From positions 20,643 through 84,642 of the forward strand of contig NZ_KB899221.1 in NCBI RefSeq assembly GCF_000378085.1: a stretch of DNA of 64,000 nt, read 5' to 3'. A program made the translations under genes and the position numbers. Positions 54,346 to 63,740 of the stretch are shown here, piece after piece. Each line of letters opens with the position of its first letter. Within the stretch, counting starts at the first letter, position 1. This DNA is from Hoylesella loescheii DSM 19665 = JCM 12249 = ATCC 15930. Lineage in GTDB: Bacteria; Bacteroidota; Bacteroidia; Bacteroidales; Bacteroidaceae. Below the pieces are notes generated by a model. It was not told the origin of the DNA, did not search any database, and saw only the letters and a list, made by a program, of their open reading frames with translations.

Positions 54346-54525
54346 TCAGGGGTTAAGGGCATCCTTAGAGTAGAAGCCCAAGATATTGTTGAGCATATCC
54401 CGCGCATGAACCGCAGGACTTTCGGGGTCTAATTCAATAGCCTCCGCATAGCATTCTAACGCCTTTTGCCAATTTCCTTGGCGACGATAGGCATTACCTT
54501 GTTCGTAATAGGCTTCGCTGTTCAT
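54346..54525 (-). CDS. 59-aa TPR mini-protein
   Basis: A 59-codon frame on the minus strand. It starts MNSEAYYEQGNAYRRQGN and contains WQKALECYAEAIELDPESP, which is one full tetratricopeptide repeat of 34 residues, plus a C-terminal helix. It precedes the ferredoxin subunit gene by 130 bp in the same direction. I recall similar small TPR genes next to this operon in other Bacteroidales but cannot verify that. It may serve in assembly of the complex; this is a guess from position. Confidence 0.75.
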   Translation of the reverse strand: MNSEAYYEQGNAYRRQGNWQKALECYAEAIELDPESPAVHARDMLNNILGFYSKDALNP

Positions 54526-54582
54526 TAGTTTATGGGGAATGGCGAACGGGGCTCAAAGCCTCGCTCGCCGTCCACTCCTTAT

Positions 54583-55464
54583 TTATTTATAAAATTCTTT
54601 CTTGCCTGCCGAGAGGGTGTTCTTCATCAACGAGCAGATGGTCATTGGACCAACGCCCCCAGGAACGGGTGTAATGAATGAACATTTGGGTGCTACCTCG
54701 TCGTACTTAACGTCTCCGTTGAGTCGGAAACCACCCTTGCGCGAGGGGTCTTCCACGCGAGTGGTACCCACATCGATAACTACGGCACCCTCTTTAACCA
54801 TGTCGGCCGTAACGAAATCAGGGCGACCGATAGCCGCCACAATGATATCGGCCTCGCGACACTCGTCTTTGAGCGATGGCGAGTGCGAGTGACACACCGT
54901 AACAGTGGCATCGCCATATTGCTTTTGCAACATCAGCTGCGCCATTGGCTTACCTACGATGTTGCTTCGACCAAGCACAACGCACTTCTTACCCGAAGTG
55001 GCGATGCCGTAACGCTGCAAAAGGGTGAGAATACCCAATGGCGTGGCCGAGATGAAACATGGCAGGCCGATGGCCATGCGCCCCACGTTGATGGGGTGGA
55101 AGCCGTCTACGTCTTTGCGATAATCTACTGCTTCGACAATCTTTTGTTCGTCGATGTGCTTAGGCAAAGGCAATTGCACGATAAACCCATCTACATCTTC
55201 GTCTTTGTTTAGTTTGTCTACACAAGCCAAAAGTTCGGCTTCGGTAACGTTCTCCTCAAATCGGATGAGCGTAGACTTAAACCCACACTGCTCGCAAGCT
55301 ATGACTTTGTTCTTCACATACGTTTCCGAGCCACCGTCGTGCCCAACTAGCACCGCGGCCAAGTGTGGTTGTTTACCTCCGTTTGCAACGATTTGCCTCA
55401 CTTCTTCGGCAATTTCCGCCTTGATAGCGGTAGCAGTTGCCTTTCCATCGATTAACTGCATCAT
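54583..55464 (-). CDS. folD: methylenetetrahydrofolate dehydrogenase / cyclohydrolase
   Basis: A 293-aa bifunctional enzyme interconverting methylene-, methenyl- and formyl-tetrahydrofolate. Catalytic Tyr/Lys lie in [18 protein letters not shown]; the substrate loop is [18 protein letters not shown] binding is in [19 protein letters not shown]; the end is [22 protein letters not shown]. Tandem Met codons make the exact start uncertain by one residue. It lies 13 bp after ffh. Confidence 0.96.
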   Translation of the reverse strand: MMQLIDGKATATAIKAEIAEEVRQIVANGGKQPHLAAVLVGHDGGSETYVKNKVIACEQCGFKSTLIRFEENVTEAELLACVDKLNKDEDVDGFIVQLPLPKHIDEQKIVEAVDYRKDVDGFHPINVGRMAIGLPCFISATPLGILTLLQRYGIATSGKKCVVLGRSNIVGKPMAQLMLQKQYGDATVTVCHSHSPSLKDECREADIIVAAIGRPDFVTADMVKEGAVVIDVGTTRVEDPSRKGGFRLNGDVKYDEVAPKCSFITPVPGGVGPMTICSLMKNTLSAGKKEFYK

Positions 55465-55477
55465 TATTGTTAGGTTT

Positions 55478-56830
55478 TTAAAGTTTCGGCATTCCGGGCA
55501 TTCCTTTCATCTTGCTCGCCATGCCTGCCATCTTCGCCATATTCGTTCCGGTCATCATCTTCATCATCTTTCGGGTTTGATCAAACTGCTTTATCAGCTT
55601 GTTTACCTCTTGAATGTTGGTTCCGCTGCCCTTAGCGATACGCTGTCGACGGCTGTTATTAAGGATTTCGGGGTTTGTTCGTTCTTTGGGTGTCATGCTC
55701 TTGATAATCGCTTCAATACCCTTGAAAGCATTATCGTCGATATCTACGTCCTTGATGGCTTTGCCTACGCCCGGTATCATCGAAGCCAAGTCCTTTAGAT
55801 TTCCCATTTTCTTGATCTGTTCGATCTGTTTAAGGAAGTCGTTAAAGTCGAACTTGTTCTTCTGTATTTTCTTTTGCAGGCGCTTGGCCTCTTCTTCGTC
55901 GAACTGTTCTTGGGCTCTTTCCACCAGCGACACTATGTCGCCCATGCCCAAAATACGATCGGCCATACGCTCGGGATGAAAAACGTCGATGGCTTCCATC
56001 TTCTCTCCCGTACCCACAAACTTGATCGGCTTCGTCACAACCGTGCGAATGCTCAGCGCGGCACCACCACGCGTGTCGCCATCAAGTTTCGTTAGCACCA
56101 CGCCATCAATGTCCAAGCGGTCGTTAAACTCGCGAGCGGTGTTCACGGCGTCTTGTCCCGTCATCGAATCGACCACAAAAAGCGTTTCGTCAGGGTTCAA
56201 GGCCTGCTTCAAACGATAGATCTCGTCCATCATCTCTTCGTCAACGGCCAAGCGTCCAGCGGTATCCACAATCACCACATCATTGCCTTTGGCTTTGGCT
56301 TCACGAATGGCGTTGTTGGCAATTTCCACTACATTCTTGTTGTCAGGTTCGCTATAAACAGACACACCCACTTGTTGAGCCACCACTTTAAGCTGTTCGA
56401 TGGCCGCAGGACGATAGACGTCGCAGGCTACGAGTAAGGGATTTTTGTGTTGTTTACTTTTAAGCAGGTTGGCAAGCTTACCGCTAAACGTGGTTTTACC
56501 CGAACCTTGTAATCCCGACATCAGTATGATTGCGGGGCGATTTTTAAGTTGCAGTCCTACGCTTTCACCACCCATGAGCGTCGCCAGCTCGTCGTGCACA
56601 ATCTTAACCATGAGTTGCCCAGGCTTAACAGCCGTGAGAACGTTCATGCCTAGTGCCTTTTGCTTCACCGTATCGGTAAATGTCTTGGCCACCTTATAGT
56701 TCACGTCGGCATCAAGTAAGGCTCGACGAACGTCTTTAAGGGTTTCGGCCACGTTGATTTCGGTGATTTTTCCTTCACCTTTTATTATTTTAAAAGACCG
56801 TTCTAGTCTATCGCTAAGATTTTCAAACAT
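55478..56830 (-). CDS. ffh: signal recognition particle protein Ffh
   Basis: A 450-aa SRP54 GTPase. N domain [23 protein letters not shown] domain: [15 protein letters not shown] (G1), [30 protein letters not shown] and [19 protein letters not shown] domain: methionine-rich from about 330, with [26 protein letters not shown] and a Met/Lys tail [20 protein letters not shown]. Start 56830 is the normal N-terminus; a codon at 56866 would add 12 residues. Confidence 0.97.
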   Translation of the reverse strand: MFENLSDRLERSFKIIKGEGKITEINVAETLKDVRRALLDADVNYKVAKTFTDTVKQKALGMNVLTAVKPGQLMVKIVHDELATLMGGESVGLQLKNRPAIILMSGLQGSGKTTFSGKLANLLKSKQHKNPLLVACDVYRPAAIEQLKVVAQQVGVSVYSEPDNKNVVEIANNAIREAKAKGNDVVIVDTAGRLAVDEEMMDEIYRLKQALNPDETLFVVDSMTGQDAVNTAREFNDRLDIDGVVLTKLDGDTRGGAALSIRTVVTKPIKFVGTGEKMEAIDVFHPERMADRILGMGDIVSLVERAQEQFDEEEAKRLQKKIQKNKFDFNDFLKQIEQIKKMGNLKDLASMIPGVGKAIKDVDIDDNAFKGIEAIIKSMTPKERTNPEILNNSRRQRIAKGSGTNIQEVNKLIKQFDQTRKMMKMMTGTNMAKMAGMASKMKGMPGMPKL

Positions 56831-56863
56831 TGAAGTGTGTTGTCGTTTTAAATTGGTTTCATG

Positions 56864-56871
56864 CAAAGATA
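56864..56871 (-). promoter_or_regulatory. candidate -7 element of ffh
   Basis: Minus-strand TATCTTTG, 34 bp before the ffh ATG. No clear -33 box. Confidence 0.5.
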
Positions 56872-57402
56872 GTGATAAATGGGAGAATAGAAAATACTTA
56901 TAACCAAGTTTTAAGAGATTTTAAATTAGTTGCCGTTTATTTATGCGCACAAACAAGGGGTATGTGCAACGAGATGCTTTTACAAGTCAATATTTCGCCC
57001 ATTTTGTTCGTTTTATGTAGCGAACGGCAAATTTATTCGTCATATTTTACGTACAAGCACGACCTAACTGTATCGTTTTCCCACGAGCCAAGCACATCCC
57101 AAAAGCCACCTTTACAAAGCTTTTGACCGCACCCGAAGCCCTTATTCAACAGCCACAAAACGCCTCTTCAAGACTAACATAAGTTAAAAAGACGATGAAC
57201 AGATAGCCATTTGCCCGAAATTTGCTATTTTTGTAAAGCTAAAATCGCAACAAAGGACAAGCGGCATACAAGCCAAGCCTTCTACGTTTACACGCTCCAT
57301 GTCGGTGGTCTCATGACCATGAGCTACCGAACAAAATCTGCAAGCGAAGCAATGGGGATGCGAAAACGGCGACAAAAGACATACTTGGAGACATTTACAG
57401 TT
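56872..57402. other. divergent intergenic region ffh / M3 peptidase
   Basis: About 530 bp with no gene supported. It is A+T-rich on the ffh side. TATTTTTG at 57226-57233 (+) is a candidate -7 box for the peptidase gene, with no -33 match. Confidence 0.45.
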
Positions 57403-59490
57403 ATGAATGAGAATTTGAAAGAAGAAAGCAAAAATCACAACAACCCCTTTTTCGGGGAATATAAAACACCGCACGAAACCGTGCCCTTCAACCTCATAAA
57501 GACCGAACACTACGAAGAGGCATTTATGGAGGGTATCAGGAGAGACGACGAAGAGATTGAGAAGCTTATCAACAACCCCGAAACGCCCACCTTCGAAAAC
57601 ACCATCGTCAGGGTGGACAACGAAAACGGAGACCATTATTACGACCTGCTTAACCGCGTGTCGAATGTTTTTTCGTGCATGCTCAGCGCGGAAACGAACG
57701 ACGAACTCGATGCTCTGGCGCAGAAGATGAGCCCCATTCTCACCCAGCACGCCAACGACGTGCGACTGAACAAAAAGCTTTTCGAACGCATTAAGTACGT
57801 GTACGAAAACCATCGCGAACTTGACGCCGAAGAACAGATGCTCTTAGAGAATAGCTACGACGGCTTTGTGCGTAGCGGAGCATTGCTCGACGATGAGGGA
57901 AAAGAACAACTTCGCAAGCTAACAGAAGAAGCTGGTGTGCTATCCTTGCAATTTTCGCAAAACCTGCTGAAAGAGAACAAGGCCTATACACTACACATCA
58001 CCAGCGAAGAAGAACTGGACGGACTGCCCGAAACGGCTCGCGAAGCGGCCGCTCTTGCAGCCAAAGAGCAAGAGAAAGAGGGCTGGGTGTTTACCCTTGA
58101 CTTCCCCAGCTACTCGCCTTTCATGACCTATTCGTCGCAACGAAACCTGCGCAAGCAACTCTACATGGCGCGAAACACCGAGTGTACGCACCAAAACGAC
58201 ACCAACAACTTGGAGATTTGCAAGCGCTTGGTGAACCTTCGGAGGGAGTTGGCGCAACTCTTAGGCTTCGAAACTTACGCCGACTACGTGCTCAAACACC
58301 GAATGGCTACCAACATCGACAACGTTTACCGTCTACTAAACGACCTCATCAAGGCCTACAAGCCCACAGCCGAAACCGAGCTGAAAGAGCTTGAACGCAT
58401 GGCCAAAGAGATGGAAGGCAACGACTTCGAACTAGAACCTTGGGACACGGCGTACTATTCGCACAAGCTGCAAATGCAGAAATACAACCTCGATAGCGAA
58501 ATGTTGCGCCCTTATTTCGAACTCTCGAAGGTTATCGATGGCGTGTTCGGACTGGCCAATCGCCTGTATGGCATCACCTTCAAGCCCAACAACGACATCC
58601 CCGTTTACCATCCCGACGTCAAGGCCTACGAAGTTTTCGACCGCGACGGATCTTATCTGGCCGTGTTCTATGCCGACTTCTTCCCCCGAAAAGGCAAGCA
58701 AGGGGGTGCATGGATGACCGAGTTCCAAGGGCAATGGGTTGACCGCAAGGGCAACAACGTTAGGCCGCATGTTAGCGTGGTGATGAATTTCACCAAGCCA
58801 ACGGCTGAAAAACCCGCCCTACTAACACTTGGCGAGGTGGAAACTTTCTTGCACGAGTTCGGCCATTCACTGCATGGCATGTTTGCCAATAGCCGTTTCG
58901 AAAGTCTTAGCGGCACCAATGTATGGTGGGATTTCGTAGAGTTGCCATCGCAATTTATGGAGAACTTCGCCATAGAAAAAGCTTTCTTGCGCACCTTCGC
59001 CTTCCATTACGAAACGGGCGAGCCCATCCCCGACGAACTAATCGACCGAATCGTGAAGAGCCGAAACTTCATGGCTGCATCGGGATGTCTAAGACAAGTG
59101 AGCTTTGGATTGCTCGATATGGCCTATTATACGCAACGAAACGCCTTCACGGAAGACATCATTCCCTTCGAGAAAGAGGCGTGGAAAGAGGCCATCATCA
59201 TGAAACAGCTGCCCGATACATGCATGACCACCCAATTTTCGCACATCATGGCGGGCGGATATGCTGCGGGATATTACAGCTACAAGTGGGCCGAGGTGCT
59301 GGATGCAGACGCTTTCAGCATGTTCAAGAAGAACGGAATATTCGACCAAGCCACAGCTCAAAGCTTCCGCGACAACATTCTTTCGCGTGGCGGAACAGAA
59401 CATCCGATGACGCTTTACAAGCGTTTCCGCGGCGGCGAACCCACTATTGACGCGTTACTAGAACGTGACGGTATCGTGGTCAACGGCTAA
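57403..59490 (+). CDS. M3 family oligopeptidase (peptidyl-dipeptidase Dcp type)
   Basis: A 695-aa zinc metallopeptidase. It starts NENLKEESKNHNNPFFGEYKTPHETVPFNLI, as in Bacteroidota Dcp-like proteins. Catalytic HExxH is in TFLHEFGHSLHGMF (about 480-493), with the third ligand Glu in the following ESLSGTNVWWDFVELPSQFMENF. No signal peptide is seen, so it should be cytosolic and degrade short peptides. In-frame codons back to 57211 exist but give a non-matching N-terminus. Confidence 0.92.
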   Translation: MNENLKEESKNHNNPFFGEYKTPHETVPFNLIKTEHYEEAFMEGIRRDDEEIEKLINNPETPTFENTIVRVDNENGDHYYDLLNRVSNVFSCMLSAETNDELDALAQKMSPILTQHANDVRLNKKLFERIKYVYENHRELDAEEQMLLENSYDGFVRSGALLDDEGKEQLRKLTEEAGVLSLQFSQNLLKENKAYTLHITSEEELDGLPETAREAAALAAKEQEKEGWVFTLDFPSYSPFMTYSSQRNLRKQLYMARNTECTHQNDTNNLEICKRLVNLRRELAQLLGFETYADYVLKHRMATNIDNVYRLLNDLIKAYKPTAETELKELERMAKEMEGNDFELEPWDTAYYSHKLQMQKYNLDSEMLRPYFELSKVIDGVFGLANRLYGITFKPNNDIPVYHPDVKAYEVFDRDGSYLAVFYADFFPRKGKQGGAWMTEFQGQWVDRKGNNVRPHVSVVMNFTKPTAEKPALLTLGEVETFLHEFGHSLHGMFANSRFESLSGTNVWWDFVELPSQFMENFAIEKAFLRTFAFHYETGEPIPDELIDRIVKSRNFMAASGCLRQVSFGLLDMAYYTQRNAFTEDIIPFEKEAWKEAIIMKQLPDTCMTTQFSHIMAGGYAAGYYSYKWAEVLDADAFSMFKKNGIFDQATAQSFRDNILSRGGTEHPMTLYKRFRGGEPTIDALLERDGIVVNG

Positions 59491-59564
59491 AACGTGCTGC
59501 ATCAGCTCTCGCCAACTATATAAGGATGCCACAACAATAAACCCTCAACCACTCATATTATAAT

Positions 59565-59999
59565 ATGTGTACCGATAACAAACAAACCGTTCTCGATCTG
59601 CGCTACCTGCGTATGGCACGCATTTGGGCCGAAAACAGCTACTGCGTGCGCCGCAAGGTGGGTGCGCTGGTGGTGAAAGACAAGATGATTATCAGCGACG
59701 GATACAACGGAACGCCCAGCGGTTTTGAAAACGTATGCGAAGACGACAATAACGTTACCAAGCCATACGTGCTGCATGCCGAGGCCAACGCTATCACCAA
59801 GCTGGCCCGAAGCAGCAACAACAGCGACGGCTCAACACTTTACGTAACGGCCGCGCCATGCATCGAATGCTCAAAACTCATCATCCAGTCGGGCATTAAA
59901 CGTGTGGTATACGGTGAAAAATACCGTTTGGAAGAGGGTTTAGACCTTCTTCGCAAAGCTAATATCGAAGTGATTTATCTCAATCCAGATACAGAATGA
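59565..59999 (+). CDS. deoxycytidylate deaminase
   Basis: A 144-aa zinc deaminase of the ComEB/dCMP deaminase type (dCMP to dUMP). Zinc motif HAEANAI (His and catalytic Glu) and PCIECSK (PCxxC). The start MARIWAENSYCVRRKVGALVVKD is characteristic. The stop shares ATGA with the next gene, so the two are coupled. Confidence 0.93.
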   Translation: MCTDNKQTVLDLRYLRMARIWAENSYCVRRKVGALVVKDKMIISDGYNGTPSGFENVCEDDNNVTKPYVLHAEANAITKLARSSNNSDGSTLYVTAAPCIECSKLIIQSGIKRVVYGEKYRLEEGLDLLRKANIEVIYLNPDTE

Positions 60000-61660
60000 A
60001 CCCTAACAGACGAAACAGATATATGCCCTTGCTCATGGCCGTGTGCGTTGCATTCGGCATCGTGATTGGCACTTTCTATGCCAACCACTTCTCAGGCAAT
60101 AGGCTTAACATCATCAATTCGGGTAGCAACAGGCTCAATAACCTGTTGCACATCATCGACGACCAATACGTTGACAACGTAAACATCGACTCGTTGGTGG
60201 ATAAGGCTATCCCACAGATACTCTCCGACCTCGATCCGCACTCGGTTTACATCAGTGGCAAAGACGTTCAAGCCGCCAACGACGAGCTAAAAGGGTCGTT
60301 CTCGGGCGTGGGCATCGAGTTCAACATCCGCCAAGACACGCTGCACGTGCAAAACGTGGTGAAGAATGCACCTGCCGAAAGGGCAGGATTGCTGGCTGGC
60401 GACAAGGTAGTGAGCATCGACGGCAAACCATTCGTGGGCAAAATCGTTACCAACGAAGAGGCCATGCGCCGACTGAAAGGGCCAAAAGACACAAAGGTGC
60501 GCATCGGCGTTAAACGCTTCGGGCAGAAAAAGCCTTTGGAATTTACCGTCACGCGCGGTGATATTCCACAGAAAAGCGTAACCGCAACTTATATGCTCGA
60601 CGACAATACGGGCTACATTCGCATCAAAAACTTTGGCGAAACAACCTATCCCGAACTGCTCATCGCTTTGGCCAAACTGTCGCAAGAAGGTTTTAAAAGC
60701 CTCGTAATCGACCTCCGCGACAACACGGGTGGTTACCTACAATCGGCTGTACAGATGGCCAACGAGTTCCTGCCGAAGAACAAACTAATCGTGTACACCC
60801 AAGGTCGCAAGTCGCAAAGACAAGATTATGTGAGCGACGGACACGGCAGTTACAAACGCATTCCTCTTGTTGTGCTCATCAACGAGGGGTCAGCATCATC
60901 GTCCGAGATATTCGCTGGTGCCATGCAAGATAACGACCGAGCCACCGTTATCGGTCGTCGCTCGTTCGGAAAAGGTCTGGTACAACAGCAATTGGGCTTT
61001 ACCGACGGTAGCCTGATTCGCCTTACTATCGCGCGTTACTACACTCCGTCGGGCCGTTGCATACAAAAGCCCTACACGGCAGGCGATGGAAGCAACTACG
61101 AACAGGACATTTACAGCCGCTATCAGCATGGTGAGTTCTTCTCACAAGACAGTATTAAGCACACAGGACCTGCTTATCACACCAGCATTGGTCGTTTGGT
61201 GTATGGCGGTGGAGGTATTACGCCCGACATCTTTGTGGCTGAAGATACGCTCGGCGTTACCTCTTACTTCAAGCAAGCAGCCATGAGCGGGCTTATCTTA
61301 CAGTTCGCCTACAACTATACTGATAACAATAGGCAAAAGCTGGCCATGTTTAAAACCCTCAAAGAACTGTCGGCCTATCTCGATAAGCAAAACTTGGTGG
61401 AGCAATTTGCAGCATACGCCGACAAGCATGGCCTGCAACGGCGCAACCTGATGATACGTAAGTCACACAAGATGCTATCGCGTTTCATCAATAGTCGCAT
61501 CATTTACGGTATGCTCGACGACGAAGTATGGACCCAATACTTAAACGAAGACGATCCCGTTATCGCCGCTACCTTGAAGGTATTTAAGGACAATGCCGCT
61601 TTTCCCAAGCTCACACAGGCCGACAAGACTAAGGCTGAGCCAAAACCAAAGCGAAAATAA
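59996..61660 (+). CDS. S41 family carboxyl-terminal processing peptidase
   Basis: A 554-aa periplasmic protease with an N-terminal anchor (about 8-28, YMPLLMAVCVAFGIVIGTFYA). PDZ domain at about 95-190 (SFSGVGIEFNI, ERAGLLAGDKVVSIDGKPF). Catalytic domain: VIDLRDNTGGYLQSA, NEGSASSSEIFAGAMQD (Ser) and RRSFGKGLVQ (Lys). A C-terminal region of about 120 residues follows. It overlaps both neighbours by 1-4 bp. Substrates are unknown. Confidence 0.93.
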   Translation: MNPNRRNRYMPLLMAVCVAFGIVIGTFYANHFSGNRLNIINSGSNRLNNLLHIIDDQYVDNVNIDSLVDKAIPQILSDLDPHSVYISGKDVQAANDELKGSFSGVGIEFNIRQDTLHVQNVVKNAPAERAGLLAGDKVVSIDGKPFVGKIVTNEEAMRRLKGPKDTKVRIGVKRFGQKKPLEFTVTRGDIPQKSVTATYMLDDNTGYIRIKNFGETTYPELLIALAKLSQEGFKSLVIDLRDNTGGYLQSAVQMANEFLPKNKLIVYTQGRKSQRQDYVSDGHGSYKRIPLVVLINEGSASSSEIFAGAMQDNDRATVIGRRSFGKGLVQQQLGFTDGSLIRLTIARYYTPSGRCIQKPYTAGDGSNYEQDIYSRYQHGEFFSQDSIKHTGPAYHTSIGRLVYGGGGITPDIFVAEDTLGVTSYFKQAAMSGLILQFAYNYTDNNRQKLAMFKTLKELSAYLDKQNLVEQFAAYADKHGLQRRNLMIRKSHKMLSRFINSRIIYGMLDDEVWTQYLNEDDPVIAATLKVFKDNAAFPKLTQADKTKAEPKPKRK

Positions 61661-62190
61661 TGGATAAAAAGGCGCTACGACAAGAGATAAGGCTACGCAA
61701 GCGACAATTCAACGGCGAACAACTGCGCCAGTTGTCGCTTGCCGTAGTACAAGGTTTGCTGACCCATCCACGAGTGGTACAGGCAAACACCGTGATGTTC
61801 TACCACTCGTTGCCCGATGAGGTCTATACCCACGAGGCCGTAAACCAACTTGTAAAGATGGGTAAAAGGGTGTTGTTGCCTGTGGTCATTGACGAGCAGC
61901 ACCTCGAAATACGCCAATACCAAGGTCCGCAAGACCTCAAACTGGGCGCTATGAACATTCTAGAACCTGCGGGCAAACCCTTCACGGCCTACCAAGAGAT
62001 AGAAACCATCTTGGTGCCAGGCATGAGTTTCGACCCACACGGCAATCGTCTTGGTCGCGGAAAAGGCTATTACGACCGTTTTTTGGCACAAGTTCCGCAA
62101 GCCTATAAAATAGGTGTGTGCTTCGATTTCCAAAAGGTAGACGAAGTACCAACCGACAACAACGACATAAAAATGGATGAAGTGGTGTAA
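61660..62190 (+). CDS. 5-formyltetrahydrofolate cyclo-ligase
   Basis: A 176-aa enzyme making 5,10-methenyl-THF from 5-formyl-THF and ATP. N-terminal MDKKALRQEIRLRKRQF (ATP-site Lys/Arg), middle VMFYHSLPDEVYT, and the signature DPHGNRLGRGKGYYDRFLAQ with GYYDR. Its ATG shares a base with the S41 stop. With folD, pabB and pabC it adds to folate turnover. Confidence 0.95.
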   Translation: MDKKALRQEIRLRKRQFNGEQLRQLSLAVVQGLLTHPRVVQANTVMFYHSLPDEVYTHEAVNQLVKMGKRVLLPVVIDEQHLEIRQYQGPQDLKLGAMNILEPAGKPFTAYQEIETILVPGMSFDPHGNRLGRGKGYYDRFLAQVPQAYKIGVCFDFQKVDEVPTDNNDIKMDEVV

Positions 62191-62522
62191 CGGTGGGCGA
62201 CAAGACTAAATACCAAAGTCACTCCCCCGCCCTACTCCTTATTATATAGGCAGCCGAATAGGCATAAAGCCAACACCACGAACCAACAGAAAATAAAATA
62301 AGCAGAGCAGCATCGCACGTATTCATTAAACACTGCTCATTAGGCGTGATTGTCCCTACATGCACTTATTAGGAACTCATCGAAAGCGCCGTTTAGACAA
62401 AATGCCATGAAATTTAGCTGTCAACAGTTAGGCCACAGGTCAATATTGAGATAAGCTAACAATCGTGTCAACTTGGCAACTAACATAATAACGATTTATA
62501 ATAACAATTGAAAATTCTGCTT
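62191..62522. other. gap of about 330 bp
   Basis: No gene, hairpin or clear promoter box seen; the second half is A+T-rich. Confidence 0.4.
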
Positions 62523-63371
62523 ATGAAAATGAAAATGTTTTATTATTACATCCTTATCCTTGCCGCCGCCCTTTGGCATACGCAGGCAAGGGCAGCCGAC
62601 TATTATGTGGAGGTTGGTGAAGTACACATAACTTCCGACAACTATAAGAACATCTCCGCTGCTGGCGGCTTTCCAGCTGTAAAAAAGGGAAAGGTTTCTT
62701 TCGACAATTCTACGCGTACACTTACGTTGAATAATGTTTTGATTAAACCTGCTGAGGGTAAGCCTGGCATCTCTGTGTTTATCGACTACGAATGGAAAAA
62801 AAGACCACTCATCATCAAGTTGATTGGGCACAACGTCATTGAAGTCACAAAAGAAAGTTCCGTGTGCACAAATAGCATTCCAATAGTGATAACAGGCAGC
62901 GGTTCGCTAGTAGCATCCGGTAACGTATCAATCTTCTCTGGTAAACAGCTAACCATTCAAGGTGGATGCACGATCGAGGCCAAGTCACCCATTTGGGCAG
63001 ACACCATCACCATCAACAATGCCCAGGTGCATGCCATTCGCGTTCTAGAAAATGAGCCGTGTATGTCTGCGTATTGGGGAATTAAGCTTAAAGGCGGTAG
63101 CTATTTGGCCAGTCCGAAAGGAGCAACTTGCGAGGAACGCAGCAATATGTACCACGCTAATTGGGGCTGGGTGTTTGTAAAAGGTGAAGAAATATGCGGC
63201 GAAGTTCTTATCAAACGTGGCAAGAACACCGGCATTGACAATCCAACCACCCTACCTTCAACCAAGGAAGACGAGATTTATACGCTCGACGGCATACGGA
63301 TGAAGCTACCCTTTGAGCACCTACCCAAGGGTGTGTACATCATTAATGGGAAAAAGAAGGTGAAAGACTAG
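62523..63371 (+). CDS. secreted protein with type IX-like C-terminal tail
   Basis: A 282-aa protein with a signal peptide (MKMKMFYYYILILAAALWHTQARA). Residues 30-230 are rich in short beta-strand patterns (VKKGKVSFDNSTRTLTLNNVLI, VITGSGSLVASGNVSIF, LTIQGGCTIEAKSPIWADTITINNA), suggestive of a right-handed beta-helix or carbohydrate-binding fold. The C-terminus EIYTLDGIRMKLPFEHLPKGVYIINGKKKV resembles T9SS-type sorting tails. It is not in an operon. Function unknown. Confidence 0.7.
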   Translation: MKMKMFYYYILILAAALWHTQARAADYYVEVGEVHITSDNYKNISAAGGFPAVKKGKVSFDNSTRTLTLNNVLIKPAEGKPGISVFIDYEWKKRPLIIKLIGHNVIEVTKESSVCTNSIPIVITGSGSLVASGNVSIFSGKQLTIQGGCTIEAKSPIWADTITINNAQVHAIRVLENEPCMSAYWGIKLKGGSYLASPKGATCEERSNMYHANWGWVFVKGEEICGEVLIKRGKNTGIDNPTTLPSTKEDEIYTLDGIRMKLPFEHLPKGVYIINGKKKVKD

Positions 63372-63464
63372 CCATTTGCGAGGCTAACCGCATATCGCTT
63401 GCTGATTGCACAACTGCGTTTAAACGCCCTATTAACATGCTAATGGACACAAACGCACATACAC

Positions 63465-63513
63465 TTGCCCCTACTTGTTGCCTACGTAATTGTTCAACAA
63501 CAGGCAGGGGCAA
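63465..63513. terminator. hairpin after the secreted protein gene
   Basis: Stem TTGCCCCT / AGGGGCAA extended by TTGTTG / CAACAA with internal mismatches; followed by ATTGTTTT on the + strand. Confidence 0.55.
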
Positions 63514-63564
63514 ATTGTTTTGGGTACAAGCCAAACACCTGTTTGAGATAACAAACAACATACA

Positions 63565-63695
63565 ATAGCCCATATAGATGTTAGTGGCGTTGCGCCAACT
63601 ATATCGCGTAGCAGTTGGCATAATAGATGTCTGTTGCATCTAGACTGGTTCAAATTGGCTGGCCCTTAATCCCGAATTAACAGTCTCCATGAAAC
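63565..63695. repeat. possible diverged end module of the composite repeat
   Basis: Read on the minus strand it begins TAATTCGGGATTAAGG and contains GCCAACTGCTACGCGATATAGTTGGCG, like the module ends at 15624 and 42386 (TTCGGGATAA, CAACTATCGCATAGCGCTAGTTGGCG). Similarity is patchy. Confidence 0.35.
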
Positions 63696-63740
63696 CTAAT
63701 AACGCACTACACTGCTGCTTGTAGTAGGGCTACATGTAGT

